Origin: Nitrospirota bacterium
GTDB taxonomy: Bacteria; Nitrospirota; JACRHJ01
DNA length: 13,105 bases
Reading direction: 5' to 3'
NCBI GenBank assembly: GCA_021815285.1
Contig: JAKAHE010000039.1
Location: 1-13,105, forward strand
Of this stretch, positions 1-7,890 are shown piece by piece. The first letter of the stretch is position 1. Every line of letters starts with the position of its first letter. The notes beneath the pieces are model-generated. The model searched no databases, was not told where the DNA came from, and saw only the letters and a program-made list of their open reading frames with translations. Both the position numbers and the translations under genes were made by a program.

Positions 1-2
1 TG

Positions 3-1184
3 AAGAAATCCATCGACGTCCTTACCCTGACGGCGACGCCGATACCCCGGACGCTGAACCTCTCGATAACCGGAATACGGGATCTCTCGATAATAGAGAC
101 TCCGCCCCCTGAGCGCCAGCCGATAAGGACCGTGGTGGCGCGCTTCGACAACGCCTTAATCCGGGAGGCGATACGCCGGGAACTCTCCCGCGGCGGACAG
201 GTGTTCTTCGTGCATAACCGTATCGACAGCATCTTCGCCGTCGGGAGCGTCCTCAGGAATATCGTCCCGGAAGCGTCCATAGGCGTCGCGCACGGGCGGA
301 TGAAAGAGGACGCGCTCGAGGACGTGATGAGCAGGTTTGTCAAGGGAGAATACGACGTCCTTCTTACGACTTCTATCGTGGAGTCCGGTCTCGACATACC
401 ATCGGCGAATACCATAATCATAGACAGGGCGGACCGCTTCGGCCTGGCGGACCTCTACCAGCTCCGGGGCAGGGTGGGCCGCTCAAGCCGCCGGGCGTAC
501 GCGTATCTCCTTGTGCCGGGCGACGAAGACGCTTTGAACGAGACGGCCATAAAGCGCCTCCGGGTGCTCTCGGAGCTATCCGAGCTTGGCGCGGGCTTCA
601 AGCTCGCCCTGCACGACCTTGAAATAAGGGGCGCGGGAAATATCCTCGGCGCGGAGCAGTCCGGACATATAGCTGCGGTCGGCTTCGAGCTTTACACCCA
701 CATGCTCGAGCAGGCGGTGCGCGAGCTGAAGGGCGAGGAGATAACCGAGGAGACAGACCCGGCGCTCGACCTCAAGGTTTCCGCTTTTATCCCGGAGAGC
801 TACGTCCCGGACACCGCCCACAGGCTGGGTATATACAAAAGGCTTTCAGGCGCGAAAACCACGGAAGAGCTTGCGGATTTGAGAGATGAGCTTAAAGACC
901 GCTACGGGGAGCTTTCCGGGCCTGTGAAGAGACTTCTTGAGGTGATGGAGATAAAGCTCCTTGCCAGGGGCCTTAAGGCTGCCGGGGTAAGGCTTCTGCC
1001 ATCGGAGATAAAAATAACCTTTACAGCCGGCACGAATATCTCTTCGGATAAACTTATAGCGTTTCTTAACAAAAACCGTGGGAAGGCGCGATATGTGCCG
1101 GATTATACGGTATTTATCAGGAAACCGGGGGATTGGAATGAACAGTTTCGCGAGATAAAAAACAGCTTGAAAGCGCTTGCATAA
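3..1184 (+). CDS. mfd: Transcription-repair coupling factor Mfd, C-terminal part (5' end outside window)
   Basis: The frame is already open at base 3 and runs 393 codons to TAA. It starts inside the RecG-like translocase core with helicase motif III (TATPIPRTL, bases 33-59). It continues with HNRIDSI, HGRMKEDALE, the motif V segment TTSIVESGLDIPSA and motif VI QLRGRVGRS, which together are diagnostic of Mfd/RecG translocases. The C-terminal third (SAFIPESYVPD, HRLGIYKRL, ELKDRYGELSGPVKRLL) matches the TRCF regulatory domain and separates Mfd from RecG. Mfd is an ATP-driven DNA translocase that removes RNA polymerase stalled at lesions and recruits UvrA. About 700 N-terminal residues (UvrB-like modules, RNAP-interaction domain, ATPase motifs I-II) lie upstream of the window. 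Internal ATG/GTG codons near base 132 are not the start. Confidence 0.97.
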   Translation, partial: KKSIDVLTLTATPIPRTLNLSITGIRDLSIIETPPPERQPIRTVVARFDNALIREAIRRELSRGGQVFFVHNRIDSIFAVGSVLRNIVPEASIGVAHGRMKEDALEDVMSRFVKGEYDVLLTTSIVESGLDIPSANTIIIDRADRFGLADLYQLRGRVGRSSRRAYAYLLVPGDEDALNETAIKRLRVLSELSELGAGFKLALHDLEIRGAGNILGAEQSGHIAAVGFELYTHMLEQAVRELKGEEITEETDPALDLKVSAFIPESYVPDTAHRLGIYKRLSGAKTTEELADLRDELKDRYGELSGPVKRLLEVMEIKLLARGLKAAGVRLLPSEIKITFTAGTNISSDKLIAFLNKNRGKARYVPDYTVFIRKPGDWNEQFREIKNSLKALA

Positions 1185-1195
1185 AGTGTTATAAA
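1167..1195 (+). promoter_or_regulatory. Candidate sigma-70-type promoter inside the end of mfd
   Basis: TTGAAA at 1167-1172 and TATAAA at 1190-1195 are separated by exactly 17 bases, close to consensus. Initiation would fall near base 1202, after the mfd stop at 1182-1184. The transcript would enter the parvulin block. Both boxes are read directly; promoter function is inferred. Confidence 0.5.
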
Positions 1196-1218
1196 TATGC
1201 GATGTTTTTTGAACTGCG

Positions 1219-1250
1219 GCAGGGTTCCGGGGAGGAGTCCTGCTTTATTT
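1219..1250 (+). terminator. Terminator-like hairpin between mfd and the first parvulin gene
   Basis: Arms 1219-1228 and 1234-1243 pair over 10 bp (two G-T wobbles) around the loop GGGGA. They are followed by TTTATTT, an interrupted T tract. It could terminate mfd. It also lies downstream of the promoter at 1167-1195, so it would sit in the leader of the next operon, where it could attenuate or stabilise the message. Confidence 0.5.
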
Positions 1251-1283
1251 AATTAACGGGAAAACCCAAGGAGAAAAGCTTAA

Positions 1284-2294
1284 ATGAAGAAGTTCGCACT
1301 GGCTTTAACACTTGCGGGCATGATGACGTTCGTTTGCCAGGCCGCCTTCGCGGGCGACTCCGGCGCCGGCCAATCTGCGGCAAAAAAACCTGCGCAGGCT
1401 GCCGCCAAGACGGACAAGAAGCCCCATACCGTCGCCACCGTAAACGGCGAGAAGGTCACCTCGGACACGATAGACATGATCATGCAGCAGGGCGCGGCCC
1501 AGGGTATGGTCCAGCAGCAGGATAACCCCGCGCTGAAGAAGGTGATACTCGGCAAGCTCATAGATATGATGCTCTTCTCGCAGGCTGGCAAGAAAGCCGG
1601 TCTTGAGAAAGACTCGGACTACAAGCAGGCGATAGATATGATGAAAAAGCAGGAGGCCCTCTTCAAGAAGCAGGTGCTCTCCACCCTCTACCTGCGCAAG
1701 GAGGCAATGGACAAGATAAAGGTGTCTCCGGAAGAGGTAAAGGACTACTACGACAAAAACAAGGACCAGTTCAAGGTCGGCGAGCAGGTGAAAGCGAGCC
1801 ATATTCTCGTGGCGACGGAGGCGGAGGCCAAGGCCATAAAGGCGGACCTCGACAAGGGCGAATCGTTCAAAAAACTTGCCAAGGAGAAATCCACGGACCC
1901 AAGCGCATCTCGCGGCGGGAACCTCGGCTGGTTCGGCAAGGGCATGATGGACCCGGACTTCGAAAAGGCCGCCTTCGCGCTGAAGAAGGTAGGCGACGTC
2001 TCGGAGCCGGTTAAGACAAAATTCGGCTGGCACATAATAAAGCTCACCGGCAGGAAGGCCGCATCCATAAGACCCCTTGACAAGGTAAAGGACGTCATAA
2101 AGCAGAAGCTCGTGCAGGACAAGCAGAAGAAGGCCTATGACGACATCCTCGCAAAGCTCAAGAAATCGGCGGACATAAAAATAAACGATACCGCGCTGTC
2201 AGGCGCCGGGAGCGAGCCTGCGCCTTCTGCGTCCGAAGCGGCTCCGGAAGCCGGCTCCCCGGCGGCAAAAGACAAGGGGTCATCCAAGAAATAA
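1284..2294 (+). CDS. Secreted parvulin-type peptidyl-prolyl isomerase (PpiC/SurA-like)
   Basis: 336 residues. ATG is preceded by an AAGGAG Shine-Dalgarno sequence (SD). Residues 1-23 form a Sec signal peptide with a likely cleavage AFA|GD, so the product is periplasmic and not lipidated. A SurA_N-like helical region (about 48-160) begins with VATVNGEKV. The parvulin domain spans about 166-256 with family signatures ASHILV (171-176, with its conserved His), GGNLGWFGKG (211-220) and FGWHII (247-252). A helical lysine-rich segment and a low-complexity Ala/Pro/Ser/Glu tail (308-336) follow. By family, such proteins fold or chaperone outer-membrane and secreted proteins. It is the first of three consecutive paralogues. 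Function as a chaperone/PPIase is well supported; the client proteins are unknown. Confidence 0.9.
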   Translation: MKKFALALTLAGMMTFVCQAAFAGDSGAGQSAAKKPAQAAAKTDKKPHTVATVNGEKVTSDTIDMIMQQGAAQGMVQQQDNPALKKVILGKLIDMMLFSQAGKKAGLEKDSDYKQAIDMMKKQEALFKKQVLSTLYLRKEAMDKIKVSPEEVKDYYDKNKDQFKVGEQVKASHILVATEAEAKAIKADLDKGESFKKLAKEKSTDPSASRGGNLGWFGKGMMDPDFEKAAFALKKVGDVSEPVKTKFGWHIIKLTGRKAASIRPLDKVKDVIKQKLVQDKQKKAYDDILAKLKKSADIKINDTALSGAGSEPAPSASEAAPEAGSPAAKDKGSSKK

Positions 2295-2378
2295 CCGGCG
2301 GGTCTTTGCCCTTCGAGCGCCTGACTCACGCCGTTTTTGATCGGGAGACATTGCCCCTTAAGTGGGGGAACTTCAACG

Positions 2379-3287
2379 ATGGGAGAGAAGATGTCGAAAA
2401 AACTGAGGATAGCTCTCGCGGTATGCGCGGCTGTTTTTGCGCTTGCCGCATGTGCGAAAAAAGGAGGACAGCCGGGGGCGGCAAACGACAACTCGCCGGT
2501 GCTTGCGGTGGTAAACGGAACGAATATCACGGCGAACGACTTCAAGGCGGAAGCGGCGGCGCTGAACCCCTATGCCGTGAGCGCGCTTAAGGATCCGAAG
2601 AACAGGCAGAAATTCCTTGAAAACATCGAAGACAAGCAGCTTATCGTCCAGAAAGCCATCGACATGGGCATGGACAAGGACCCGAAGATTGTCGCAGATC
2701 TGGAGAGGCTCAAGGATACGCTTCTTCTCGGCCAGTTTGTGAAAAAGGAAGTCCTCGACAAGGTAAACGTAACCGACCAGGACGCGAAGGCCTATTTCGA
2801 GCAGAACAAGGCAAACCTCGGCTCGGTCAGGATAAGCCACATACTTGTCCCGACGGAGCAGGAGGCCACCGACATACTGGCGAAGCTGAAGGCGGGTCAG
2901 AAATTTTCAGCCCTCGCAAAACAATACTCCCTCGACGACAAGACGAAGAACAAGGGCGGAGACCTGGGCTGGGTCAGTTGGGCGCAGTTCGGCTCCGCGT
3001 CCCTTAAGGACACCGCGTTCAAGCTCAAACCCGGAGAGATAAGCGGAATCGTCCAGAGCCAGTTCGGCTACCACATAATGAAGGTTACCGACAAAAAACC
3101 CGCCCAGGAGAGCGATTTTGCAGCTATAAAGGACGTCCTGAAAGAGCAGATCGCGGAGAAGAAAAAAGAAGACCTTTTTGAGAATTATGTCAAGGAGTTG
3201 CGGGCAAAGGCCAGGATTACGCAGAACCTCCAGAACCTGGGAAGCGTAAGCCTTGCGCCCATGCCGACGGGGGCGCCGGCGCAGTAA
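2379..3287 (+). CDS. Parvulin-type PPIase lipoprotein (PrsA/SurA-like)
   Basis: 302 residues if started at ATG 2379, which is preceded by GGGGGA eight bases upstream. ATG 2391 (MSKKLRIALAV) is an equally reasonable start. A longer TTG start at 2337 would put non-signal sequence before the signal peptide and is disfavoured. The N-terminus is a lipoprotein signal ending in LAAC, giving lipidated Cys25. After a SurA_N-like segment starting VLAVVNGTNI, the parvulin domain covers about 150-237 with RISHILV (151-157), GGDLGWV (193-199) and FGYHIMKV (229-236). Both conserved histidines are present, so PPIase activity is plausible. The residue after Cys25 is Ala, not Asp, which in proteobacteria would favour outer-membrane sorting. 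The gene lies 84 bases after the first parvulin and 6 bases before the third, so co-transcription is likely. Confidence 0.88.
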   Translation: MGEKMSKKLRIALAVCAAVFALAACAKKGGQPGAANDNSPVLAVVNGTNITANDFKAEAAALNPYAVSALKDPKNRQKFLENIEDKQLIVQKAIDMGMDKDPKIVADLERLKDTLLLGQFVKKEVLDKVNVTDQDAKAYFEQNKANLGSVRISHILVPTEQEATDILAKLKAGQKFSALAKQYSLDDKTKNKGGDLGWVSWAQFGSASLKDTAFKLKPGEISGIVQSQFGYHIMKVTDKKPAQESDFAAIKDVLKEQIAEKKKEDLFENYVKELRAKARITQNLQNLGSVSLAPMPTGAPAQ

Positions 3288-3293
3288 GGCAAG

Positions 3294-4256
3294 TTGAAGC
3301 CGGGCCCGGAGCGGAAGAAATTGGCTGCCGGAAGCATTAAAATAGTCGCTATAACCGCCCTGGTCGTGCTCGCAGTCGGGTGCGCCAGGGCGGAGAAAAC
3401 CTCTCCACCATCTCTCGCCACAGTAGACGGCGTTCCGATTACCCTGCCGCAGTTCAAGAAGAAAATCGCATCGCTCAGGCCGGATTTTGAAACCATCTCC
3501 GGCGATAGCGCCTCGGAAGCGGCCAAAATAGACCTGCTCTCGCGCATGATACAGGAAGAGATGTACCTGAACGAGGCCCGGCGGCTTAATATTTCCGCCA
3601 CGCCCGCGGAGGTGGATGAACGGGTTCGGAAGGAAAGCGCTGGCTACGGCAAGTCGTTCGCCGATATGCTGAAACAGCAGGGCATGACGCTTGCGGACTA
3701 TCGCAGCGAGGCAAAAAAGGACATTATAATCGAGAAGCTCCTGGACTCCCAGGTATACTCGCGCGTGCGGGTTACGCGGGCGCAGGTGGAGGCATACCTC
3801 CGGGAAAACGGGAAAAAACTCAGAAAAGAGAAGCGGTTGCGCGTCCGGCAGATAGTCGTTGAATCACCCCGGGAGGCCGGGGAAATACTATCGGAGCTCA
3901 AGAGTGGCGCGGATTTTGCGACCCTTGCCGGGAAGTGGTCTCTTTCCCCGGACGCCGCAGTCGGCGGAGACCTGGGTTGGGTTGAGCGGGGCGAGATGCC
4001 GCCGGAGTTTGAATCCGTTATATGGCGGCTGAAAAAGGGAGCGACAAGTGGTATAATAAAAACTCTTTACGGCTACCATATCTTCAGGGTCGAGGGCATA
4101 AGGACTGCCGGGCCTCCCTCCCCGCATGAGGCGGAGGCGATAGCCGAAAAGGTCCTGTCAAGGACGCTTGGGGAAGAGATGTTCCGGAAATGGAATGCCG
4201 GGCTTCAGGCAAGGACAATCGTGCATATAAATTACTCGCTGCTGAGCCGGATATGA
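3294..4256 (+). CDS. SurA/parvulin-like lipoprotein with altered parvulin motif
   Basis: 320 residues from a TTG start only 6 bases after the previous stop. No ATG lies ahead of the signal sequence, so TTG is the best start despite a weak SD (AAGG). Residues 1-30 form a lipoprotein signal (MKPGPERKK positive region, hydrophobic core, LAVGC, lipid Cys30). A SurA_N-like domain (LATVDGVPITLPQFKKKI onward) leads to a parvulin domain at about 183-266, with GGDLGWVERGEMP and YGYHIFRV. The conserved first His of parvulins (HIL) is replaced: the motif here reads RVRQIVV, with Gln187 in its place. By analogy with the non-catalytic parvulin domain of SurA, it may act as a chaperone with little isomerase activity; that is inference. 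Confidence 0.83.
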   Translation: MKPGPERKKLAAGSIKIVAITALVVLAVGCARAEKTSPPSLATVDGVPITLPQFKKKIASLRPDFETISGDSASEAAKIDLLSRMIQEEMYLNEARRLNISATPAEVDERVRKESAGYGKSFADMLKQQGMTLADYRSEAKKDIIIEKLLDSQVYSRVRVTRAQVEAYLRENGKKLRKEKRLRVRQIVVESPREAGEILSELKSGADFATLAGKWSLSPDAAVGGDLGWVERGEMPPEFESVIWRLKKGATSGIIKTLYGYHIFRVEGIRTAGPPSPHEAEAIAEKVLSRTLGEEMFRKWNAGLQARTIVHINYSLLSRI

Positions 4257-4292
4257 ATGGAATTTAGTTTTAAAATCGAGGTGTAAAGGTCC

Positions 4293-5408
4293 ATGAGACT
4301 AAGGCTTCCGGTCTCTTTGAGGGTGTTTTCCTTCCTGCTCCTTGCCGCAGTGTTTGTATTCGGGGTGCATGTCGCACTGTTTCTTATGCGTCCGGCATCG
4401 CCCGTGAAGGTCTACCGCGAGGTCCTCGTGCCGGAGGGCGCGAGTTTCAAAAGCGTCGCGGCGGAGCTTAAGAAGGAGGGTATTATTTCCGACCGCCGGA
4501 CATTTATCATCCTCGGCAAGCTCCTTGGCGCAACGAGGAAGATACGAGCCGGCTTCTATTCCTTCGACACCGGCATGAAGCCGCTAAACGTGCTGATGAT
4601 GCTCAGGATGGGCAAGATTATCGAATACCAGGTGGTAATCCCGGAAGGCTACGAGATGGACCAGATAGCCGGGGCCGTCGCGGCTACCGGCCTTACGACA
4701 AGGGCCGATTTCCTGAAAAAAGCTACTGACCCGCAGTTTGTTCACAGCCTGGGGCTTCCCGGGGACAGCCTGGAAGGCTTCCTGTTTCCCGCCACATATT
4801 ACTTCCCGAAGGGAATAACCCTGGGCGGCATCCTCCGGCAGATGGTATCGAAATACCACGAGGTCTTCAATTCCGACCTCAAGGCCCGTGCTGCGGAACT
4901 CGGCATGACGGAGCTTCAGGCCATAACGCTTGCCTCGCTTATAGAACGAGAGGCTAACCTCGACTCAGAGCGTCTCCTCATCTCAGCCGTCTTCCATAAC
5001 CGCCTGAAGCTCAACATGCCGCTTCAGTGCGACCCTTGCGTCATCTACGCCCTCGAACGGCACGGCAAATGGGACGGGAACCTGACCCGCAAGGACCTGC
5101 GCTTCAAGGACCCCTACAACACCTATGTCTACAAGGGCCTTCCGCCCGGCCCCATAGCCAACCCCGGCAAACCGTCCATCATAGCTGCGCTCTACCCGGC
5201 GAAGGTGAACTACCTTTACTTTGTCTCTAAGAACGACGGCACACACTATTTCTCCAGCGACCTGGCTCAACACAACGCCGCAGTCCTGAAATACCAGATA
5301 GAGCCGCACCTCGATAACTACTCCTCCGCCCCGCCTCCCTGGAAGAAAAACGTCGTTCCGGGTAAGAAGGCGTTCATGATAAAAAACCTTAGGCAGGCGG
5401 AAAAGTAG
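4293..5408 (+). CDS. mltG: Endolytic murein transglycosylase MltG
   Basis: 371 residues. It is a single-pass inner-membrane enzyme that cleaves nascent peptidoglycan glycan strands and helps set their length. Residues about 9-31 form the membrane anchor. A LysM-like module (about 41-110, VLVPEGASFKSVAAEL) precedes the YceG catalytic domain. Signatures are VVIPEGYEMDQIA (114-126), LEGFLFPATYYFP (160-172), LASLIEREA (213-221) with the catalytic Glu218, SAVFHNRL (231-238), DPYNTYVYKGLPPGPIANPG (273-292) and YLYFVSKNDGTHYFS. The stretch usually reading LQSDPTVIY is LQCDPCVIY here, with two Cys (246, 249), an uncommon variation. Length is typical of the family. It begins 36 bases after the third parvulin gene (SD AAAGG), so it probably belongs to the same envelope-biogenesis transcript. 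Confidence 0.95.
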   Translation: MRLRLPVSLRVFSFLLLAAVFVFGVHVALFLMRPASPVKVYREVLVPEGASFKSVAAELKKEGIISDRRTFIILGKLLGATRKIRAGFYSFDTGMKPLNVLMMLRMGKIIEYQVVIPEGYEMDQIAGAVAATGLTTRADFLKKATDPQFVHSLGLPGDSLEGFLFPATYYFPKGITLGGILRQMVSKYHEVFNSDLKARAAELGMTELQAITLASLIEREANLDSERLLISAVFHNRLKLNMPLQCDPCVIYALERHGKWDGNLTRKDLRFKDPYNTYVYKGLPPGPIANPGKPSIIAALYPAKVNYLYFVSKNDGTHYFSSDLAQHNAAVLKYQIEPHLDNYSSAPPPWKKNVVPGKKAFMIKNLRQAEK

Positions 5409-5422
5409 GGGCGCACCTGATT

Positions 5423-5450
5423 GTCATTTCCGCGAAAACGCAAATCCAGG
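5423..5450 (+). repeat. Diverged copy of a 28-bp interspersed palindromic repeat
   Basis: This stretch matches the reverse complement of 9324-9351 at 24 of 28 positions. The better copy is a palindromic element (ATTCCCGC, loop, GCGGGAAT), resembling the dispersed ATTCCC/GGGAAT repeats seen in many genomes. Here one arm has decayed, so the hairpin is lost. It lies in the 149-base gap between mltG and the TPR gene; nothing else clear is visible in that gap. Confidence 0.6.
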
Positions 5451-5557
5451 TTTTCCCGTCCCATTAAATCTCATTAATCATAAACATTACCGATTGACTT
5501 CCCTGACGCTTCATGCGAAATTTGAGCTGCGTTTAATTTTTCAAAGGAGCAGTTCGC

Positions 5558-6085
5558 ATGAAAAAGTTTTATGTATTTCTCGCCTGTTTGTTTGCCGCCG
5601 TGTCCTTCACAGCGCCTGCCTTTGCGGCAATCGACTCCACTCTCCCTGCCTCCATTCACGGCAAGGCGGACGACGCCGACCGCTACATGGACAAGGGGGT
5701 CGCGCTCACGGGGAAGAAAGATTACGCAGGCGCGCTGGTTGCGTTCGACAAGGTCATAGAGCTTTACCCGGATTTCGCGCCCGCACACTACGACAAGGGC
5801 ATCGCGCTATCCGCGCTCGGCAGGGATGCGGACGCCGTGAAGGAATACGACATGGCAATAGAGCTTGACCCGAACGACCCGAAACCGTATAACAACAAAG
5901 GTTCCGCCCTGGGCAGGCTTGGAAGGCTCCAGGAGGCGCTTATATCCTTTGAGCGAGCGATACAGCTCGAACCGGATTACGCCAACGCCTACTATAATAA
6001 ATATGTCGCCCTGAAGAGCCTGGGGAGAAAAAGCGAGGCCCGGGCCGCGCTCGAAATGGCGCGTAAGCTGGGTGCGGGAAAATGA
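5558..6085 (+). CDS. Exported tetratricopeptide-repeat (TPR) protein
   Basis: 175 residues. ATG has a good AAAGGAG Shine-Dalgarno 9 bases upstream. Residues 1-23 are a Sec signal peptide (cleavage AFA|AI), so the mature protein is probably periplasmic. The rest is almost entirely four 34-residue TPRs at about 38-71, 72-105, 106-139 and 140-173. They show the expected spacing of small residues (YDKGIALSALGR, YNNKGSALGRLGR, YYNKYVALKSLGR) and the Pro at each repeat end (ELYPDF, ELDPND, QLEPDY). TPRs form protein-binding scaffolds, so it has no predicted enzymatic function. It is transcribed towards, and ends 29 bases short of, the converging decarboxylase gene. The partner protein cannot be deduced. 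Confidence 0.88.
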   Translation: MKKFYVFLACLFAAVSFTAPAFAAIDSTLPASIHGKADDADRYMDKGVALTGKKDYAGALVAFDKVIELYPDFAPAHYDKGIALSALGRDADAVKEYDMAIELDPNDPKPYNNKGSALGRLGRLQEALISFERAIQLEPDYANAYYNKYVALKSLGRKSEARAALEMARKLGAGK

Positions 6086-6114
6086 GCTGCGGGCAGGGAT
6101 GGATATTCTGCTAT

Positions 6115-7572
6115 TTATCTTACCACGCCGATACGCCCGTCCTCGGCGAGGCCGTCAACCGTCCCGCCCATTGCCGATACGCGGGAGAGATAATTCACGA
6201 CGTCTTCCGTGATCACCTCGCCTGGCACGAGCATCGGAATGCCCGGAGGATAAACGGTAACAATCTCTGACGAAAGCCGCCCCGCCGATTTACCGAGATT
6301 CACCAGTTCGTGGGCCGCGAAAAAAGCCTCCCGTGGCGGAAGCCCTTGAGGCGTCCCTACAGGCGGTTTTGCCTGCTCCCAGTCGAAACGCGCAGCCGCG
6401 CTCCGGCCTTTCGCTATCTCCTTAAGCGCATCGACAAGCCGAGAGACGTCCTCCTTCCTGTCGCCAATCGAGACAATCACAAGCACATGGAACGGGTCGG
6501 CCATCTCGACCTGTATGTCATGCTCCGTATTCAGGGCCTGCGAGACCTGATAGCCCGTCATTCCAAGATCGCTCACATTTATCGCAAGTTTCGTCTCGTC
6601 CAGGTCTCCCATGCTGCGCAGCAGGACGTCTTTTTTCTCAAGGCACCTAAGGCCTTGGATTCCGTTAATCCCATCCCGCGCCCACCTTGCAAGCTCAAGC
6701 GCCTTCGAGAGAAGCTTCTCTCCTTCTGTCGCCATCTGCATTCTCGCCAAATCCAGCGAGGCCATGAGGATATACGAAGGGCTTGTAGTCTGCAAAACCT
6801 TCAGCACGCCCGCGAGCGTCATAATATCCACGCGCCCTGAGCGCGCATGCATCATGGACGCCTGTGTCATGCCGCCGATTATCTTGTGCGTGGACTGCAC
6901 GACCATGTCCGCGCCGCATGAAAGCGCAGACTTCGGAAGCTCCGGGTGGAAGCCCAGGTGCGGGCCGTGCGCCTCGTCCACGAGCACCGTCATGCCGCGC
7001 TCGTGCGCGAATGGAATTATTCTCTCAATGTCCGCGCAGATGCCGTAGTAGTTCGGCGAGGTAACGACAAGAACCTTTATCTCCGGCGCCGCGCTCTCCA
7101 CCGCCTGCCGGACGGAATCGAACGTTACGTTCATCGACATCATCAGAGAGGCGTCCATCGCAGGGTAGACGAAATTTGCTCTTGCGCCTGCGAGTATCGC
7201 GCCAGCGATGACGGATTTGTGGCAGTTCCGGGCCGCGAGGATTCCGTCGCCTGGGTTGCACACGGTCATAATCATCGCGTGGTTGCCCACCGTCGTGCCG
7301 TTTAAGAGGAAGAAGGAGCGGTCGGCGCCGTAGGCCTTTGCCGCGAGTCCCTGAGCCTCCTTTATCACGCCGGTCGGCTTCTGGAGGCTGTCAACTTCGT
7401 CCAGCGTCGTCAGGTCGATGGAGAATATGTTCGGCCCGACATACTTCACGAAGCGCGTGGCGATGCCCTTGCCGGACTTGTGCCCCGGCGTGTGGAAGGA
7501 AATCTTACGCGATTCGGCCAGAGATACCATCGCGTCAAAGAGAGGCGTCTTATACTGGGAGGGGTCGGGCAT
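6115..7572 (-). CDS. speA: PLP-dependent Orn/Lys/Arg decarboxylase, short form (probable arginine decarboxylase)
   Basis: 485 residues, the length of the Bacillus SpeA-type group that lacks the N-terminal wing domain of the large enterobacterial decarboxylases. Family marks: KTPLFDAM and SFHTPGHKSGKG (25-36) near the N-terminus; NGTTVGNHAMI (91-101); VLVDEAHGPHLGFH (196-209), whose Asp199 should bind the pyridine nitrogen; VQSTHKIIGG with the PLP-binding Lys230; and the C-terminal GRLSSEIVTVYPPGIPMLVPGE (431-452). The reaction is decarboxylation of a basic amino acid. Arginine to agmatine is the likeliest, given this subfamily and the neighbouring speD/speE, but lysine or ornithine cannot be excluded from sequence. 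ATG 7572 matches the usual family N-terminus; only a weak, distant SD (AGAGG, 7588-7584) is seen. A terminator separates it from the genes upstream. A possible promoter of its own is TTGATT (7625-7620), 16-base spacer, AATATT (7603-7598). Confidence 0.92.
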   Translation of the reverse strand: MPDPSQYKTPLFDAMVSLAESRKISFHTPGHKSGKGIATRFVKYVGPNIFSIDLTTLDEVDSLQKPTGVIKEAQGLAAKAYGADRSFFLLNGTTVGNHAMIMTVCNPGDGILAARNCHKSVIAGAILAGARANFVYPAMDASLMMSMNVTFDSVRQAVESAAPEIKVLVVTSPNYYGICADIERIIPFAHERGMTVLVDEAHGPHLGFHPELPKSALSCGADMVVQSTHKIIGGMTQASMMHARSGRVDIMTLAGVLKVLQTTSPSYILMASLDLARMQMATEGEKLLSKALELARWARDGINGIQGLRCLEKKDVLLRSMGDLDETKLAINVSDLGMTGYQVSQALNTEHDIQVEMADPFHVLVIVSIGDRKEDVSRLVDALKEIAKGRSAAARFDWEQAKPPVGTPQGLPPREAFFAAHELVNLGKSAGRLSSEIVTVYPPGIPMLVPGEVITEDVVNYLSRVSAMGGTVDGLAEDGRIGVVR

Positions 7573-7623
7573 GATAATTTTTAGTTTTCCTCTTGAGAAT
7601 ATTGCTGAATTACTGCCTAAATC

Positions 7624-7652
7624 AAAAACGGCCCTCGGTTTCCCTTGGGCCG
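7624..7652 (-). terminator. Intrinsic terminator after the speD-speE-hicB-like group
   Basis: On the minus strand CGGCCC (7652-7647) pairs with GGGCCG (7634-7629), followed directly by five T (7628-7624). It lies between the HicB-like gene and the decarboxylase and would end or attenuate transcription from speD. The loop is 12 bases. Confidence 0.7.
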
Positions 7653-7685
7653 CTCCGGTATTATACAGGTTGCCGGTTCGGCCCC

Positions 7686-7847
7686 CTAATTATCAAGGCA
7701 GAGCTCGATTACCTCCTGGAGATTGCTCTTCAGTTCGTCGAGTGTAGCGCCCTGGGAATGAGCGCCTGTAAGGCCTGGCACGATGCCAATATAAAGGCCC
7801 GTCTCGGAATCCTGTTCTATGTATGCCGTAACAGTATATTTTTTCAT
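7686..7847 (-). CDS. Small HicB-like (UPF0150) protein, solo
   Basis: 53 residues. ATG at 7847 is preceded by a strong GGAGG Shine-Dalgarno. The protein begins MKKYTVTAYIEQDSETGLYI, followed by GIVPGLTGAHSQGATLDELK and then SNLQEVIELCLDN. This is the HicB partially degraded RNase-H-like fold pattern (strand, strand, VPGLxGxHxQGxTxxEL, helix). It lacks the C-terminal DNA-binding extension of full HicB antitoxins. No HicA-like partner is visible on either side: the next gene downstream is the decarboxylase and upstream is speE, 43 bases away. HicB proteins neutralise the HicA mRNA interferase; a solo short copy may be an orphan antitoxin or have a different role. Its operon position with speD-speE is clear, its function is not. 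Confidence 0.8.
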   Translation of the reverse strand: MKKYTVTAYIEQDSETGLYIGIVPGLTGAHSQGATLDELKSNLQEVIELCLDN

Positions 7848-7890
7848 AGGAACCTCCATAACCTATGATAAGGCAGCCGGGGCCGGGATG

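Noticed and set aside
1305..2033. Long minus-strand open frame across the first parvulin gene
   Set aside because: It is antisense to a gene with a clear signal peptide and parvulin domain. Its translation is Leu/Arg/His-rich with no recognisable domain, as expected of a shadow in GC-rich DNA.
7593..7868. Plus-strand 91-codon frame between decarboxylase and speE
   Set aside because: It is antisense to the HicB-like gene and crosses the minus-strand terminator. It has no SD and no family similarity.
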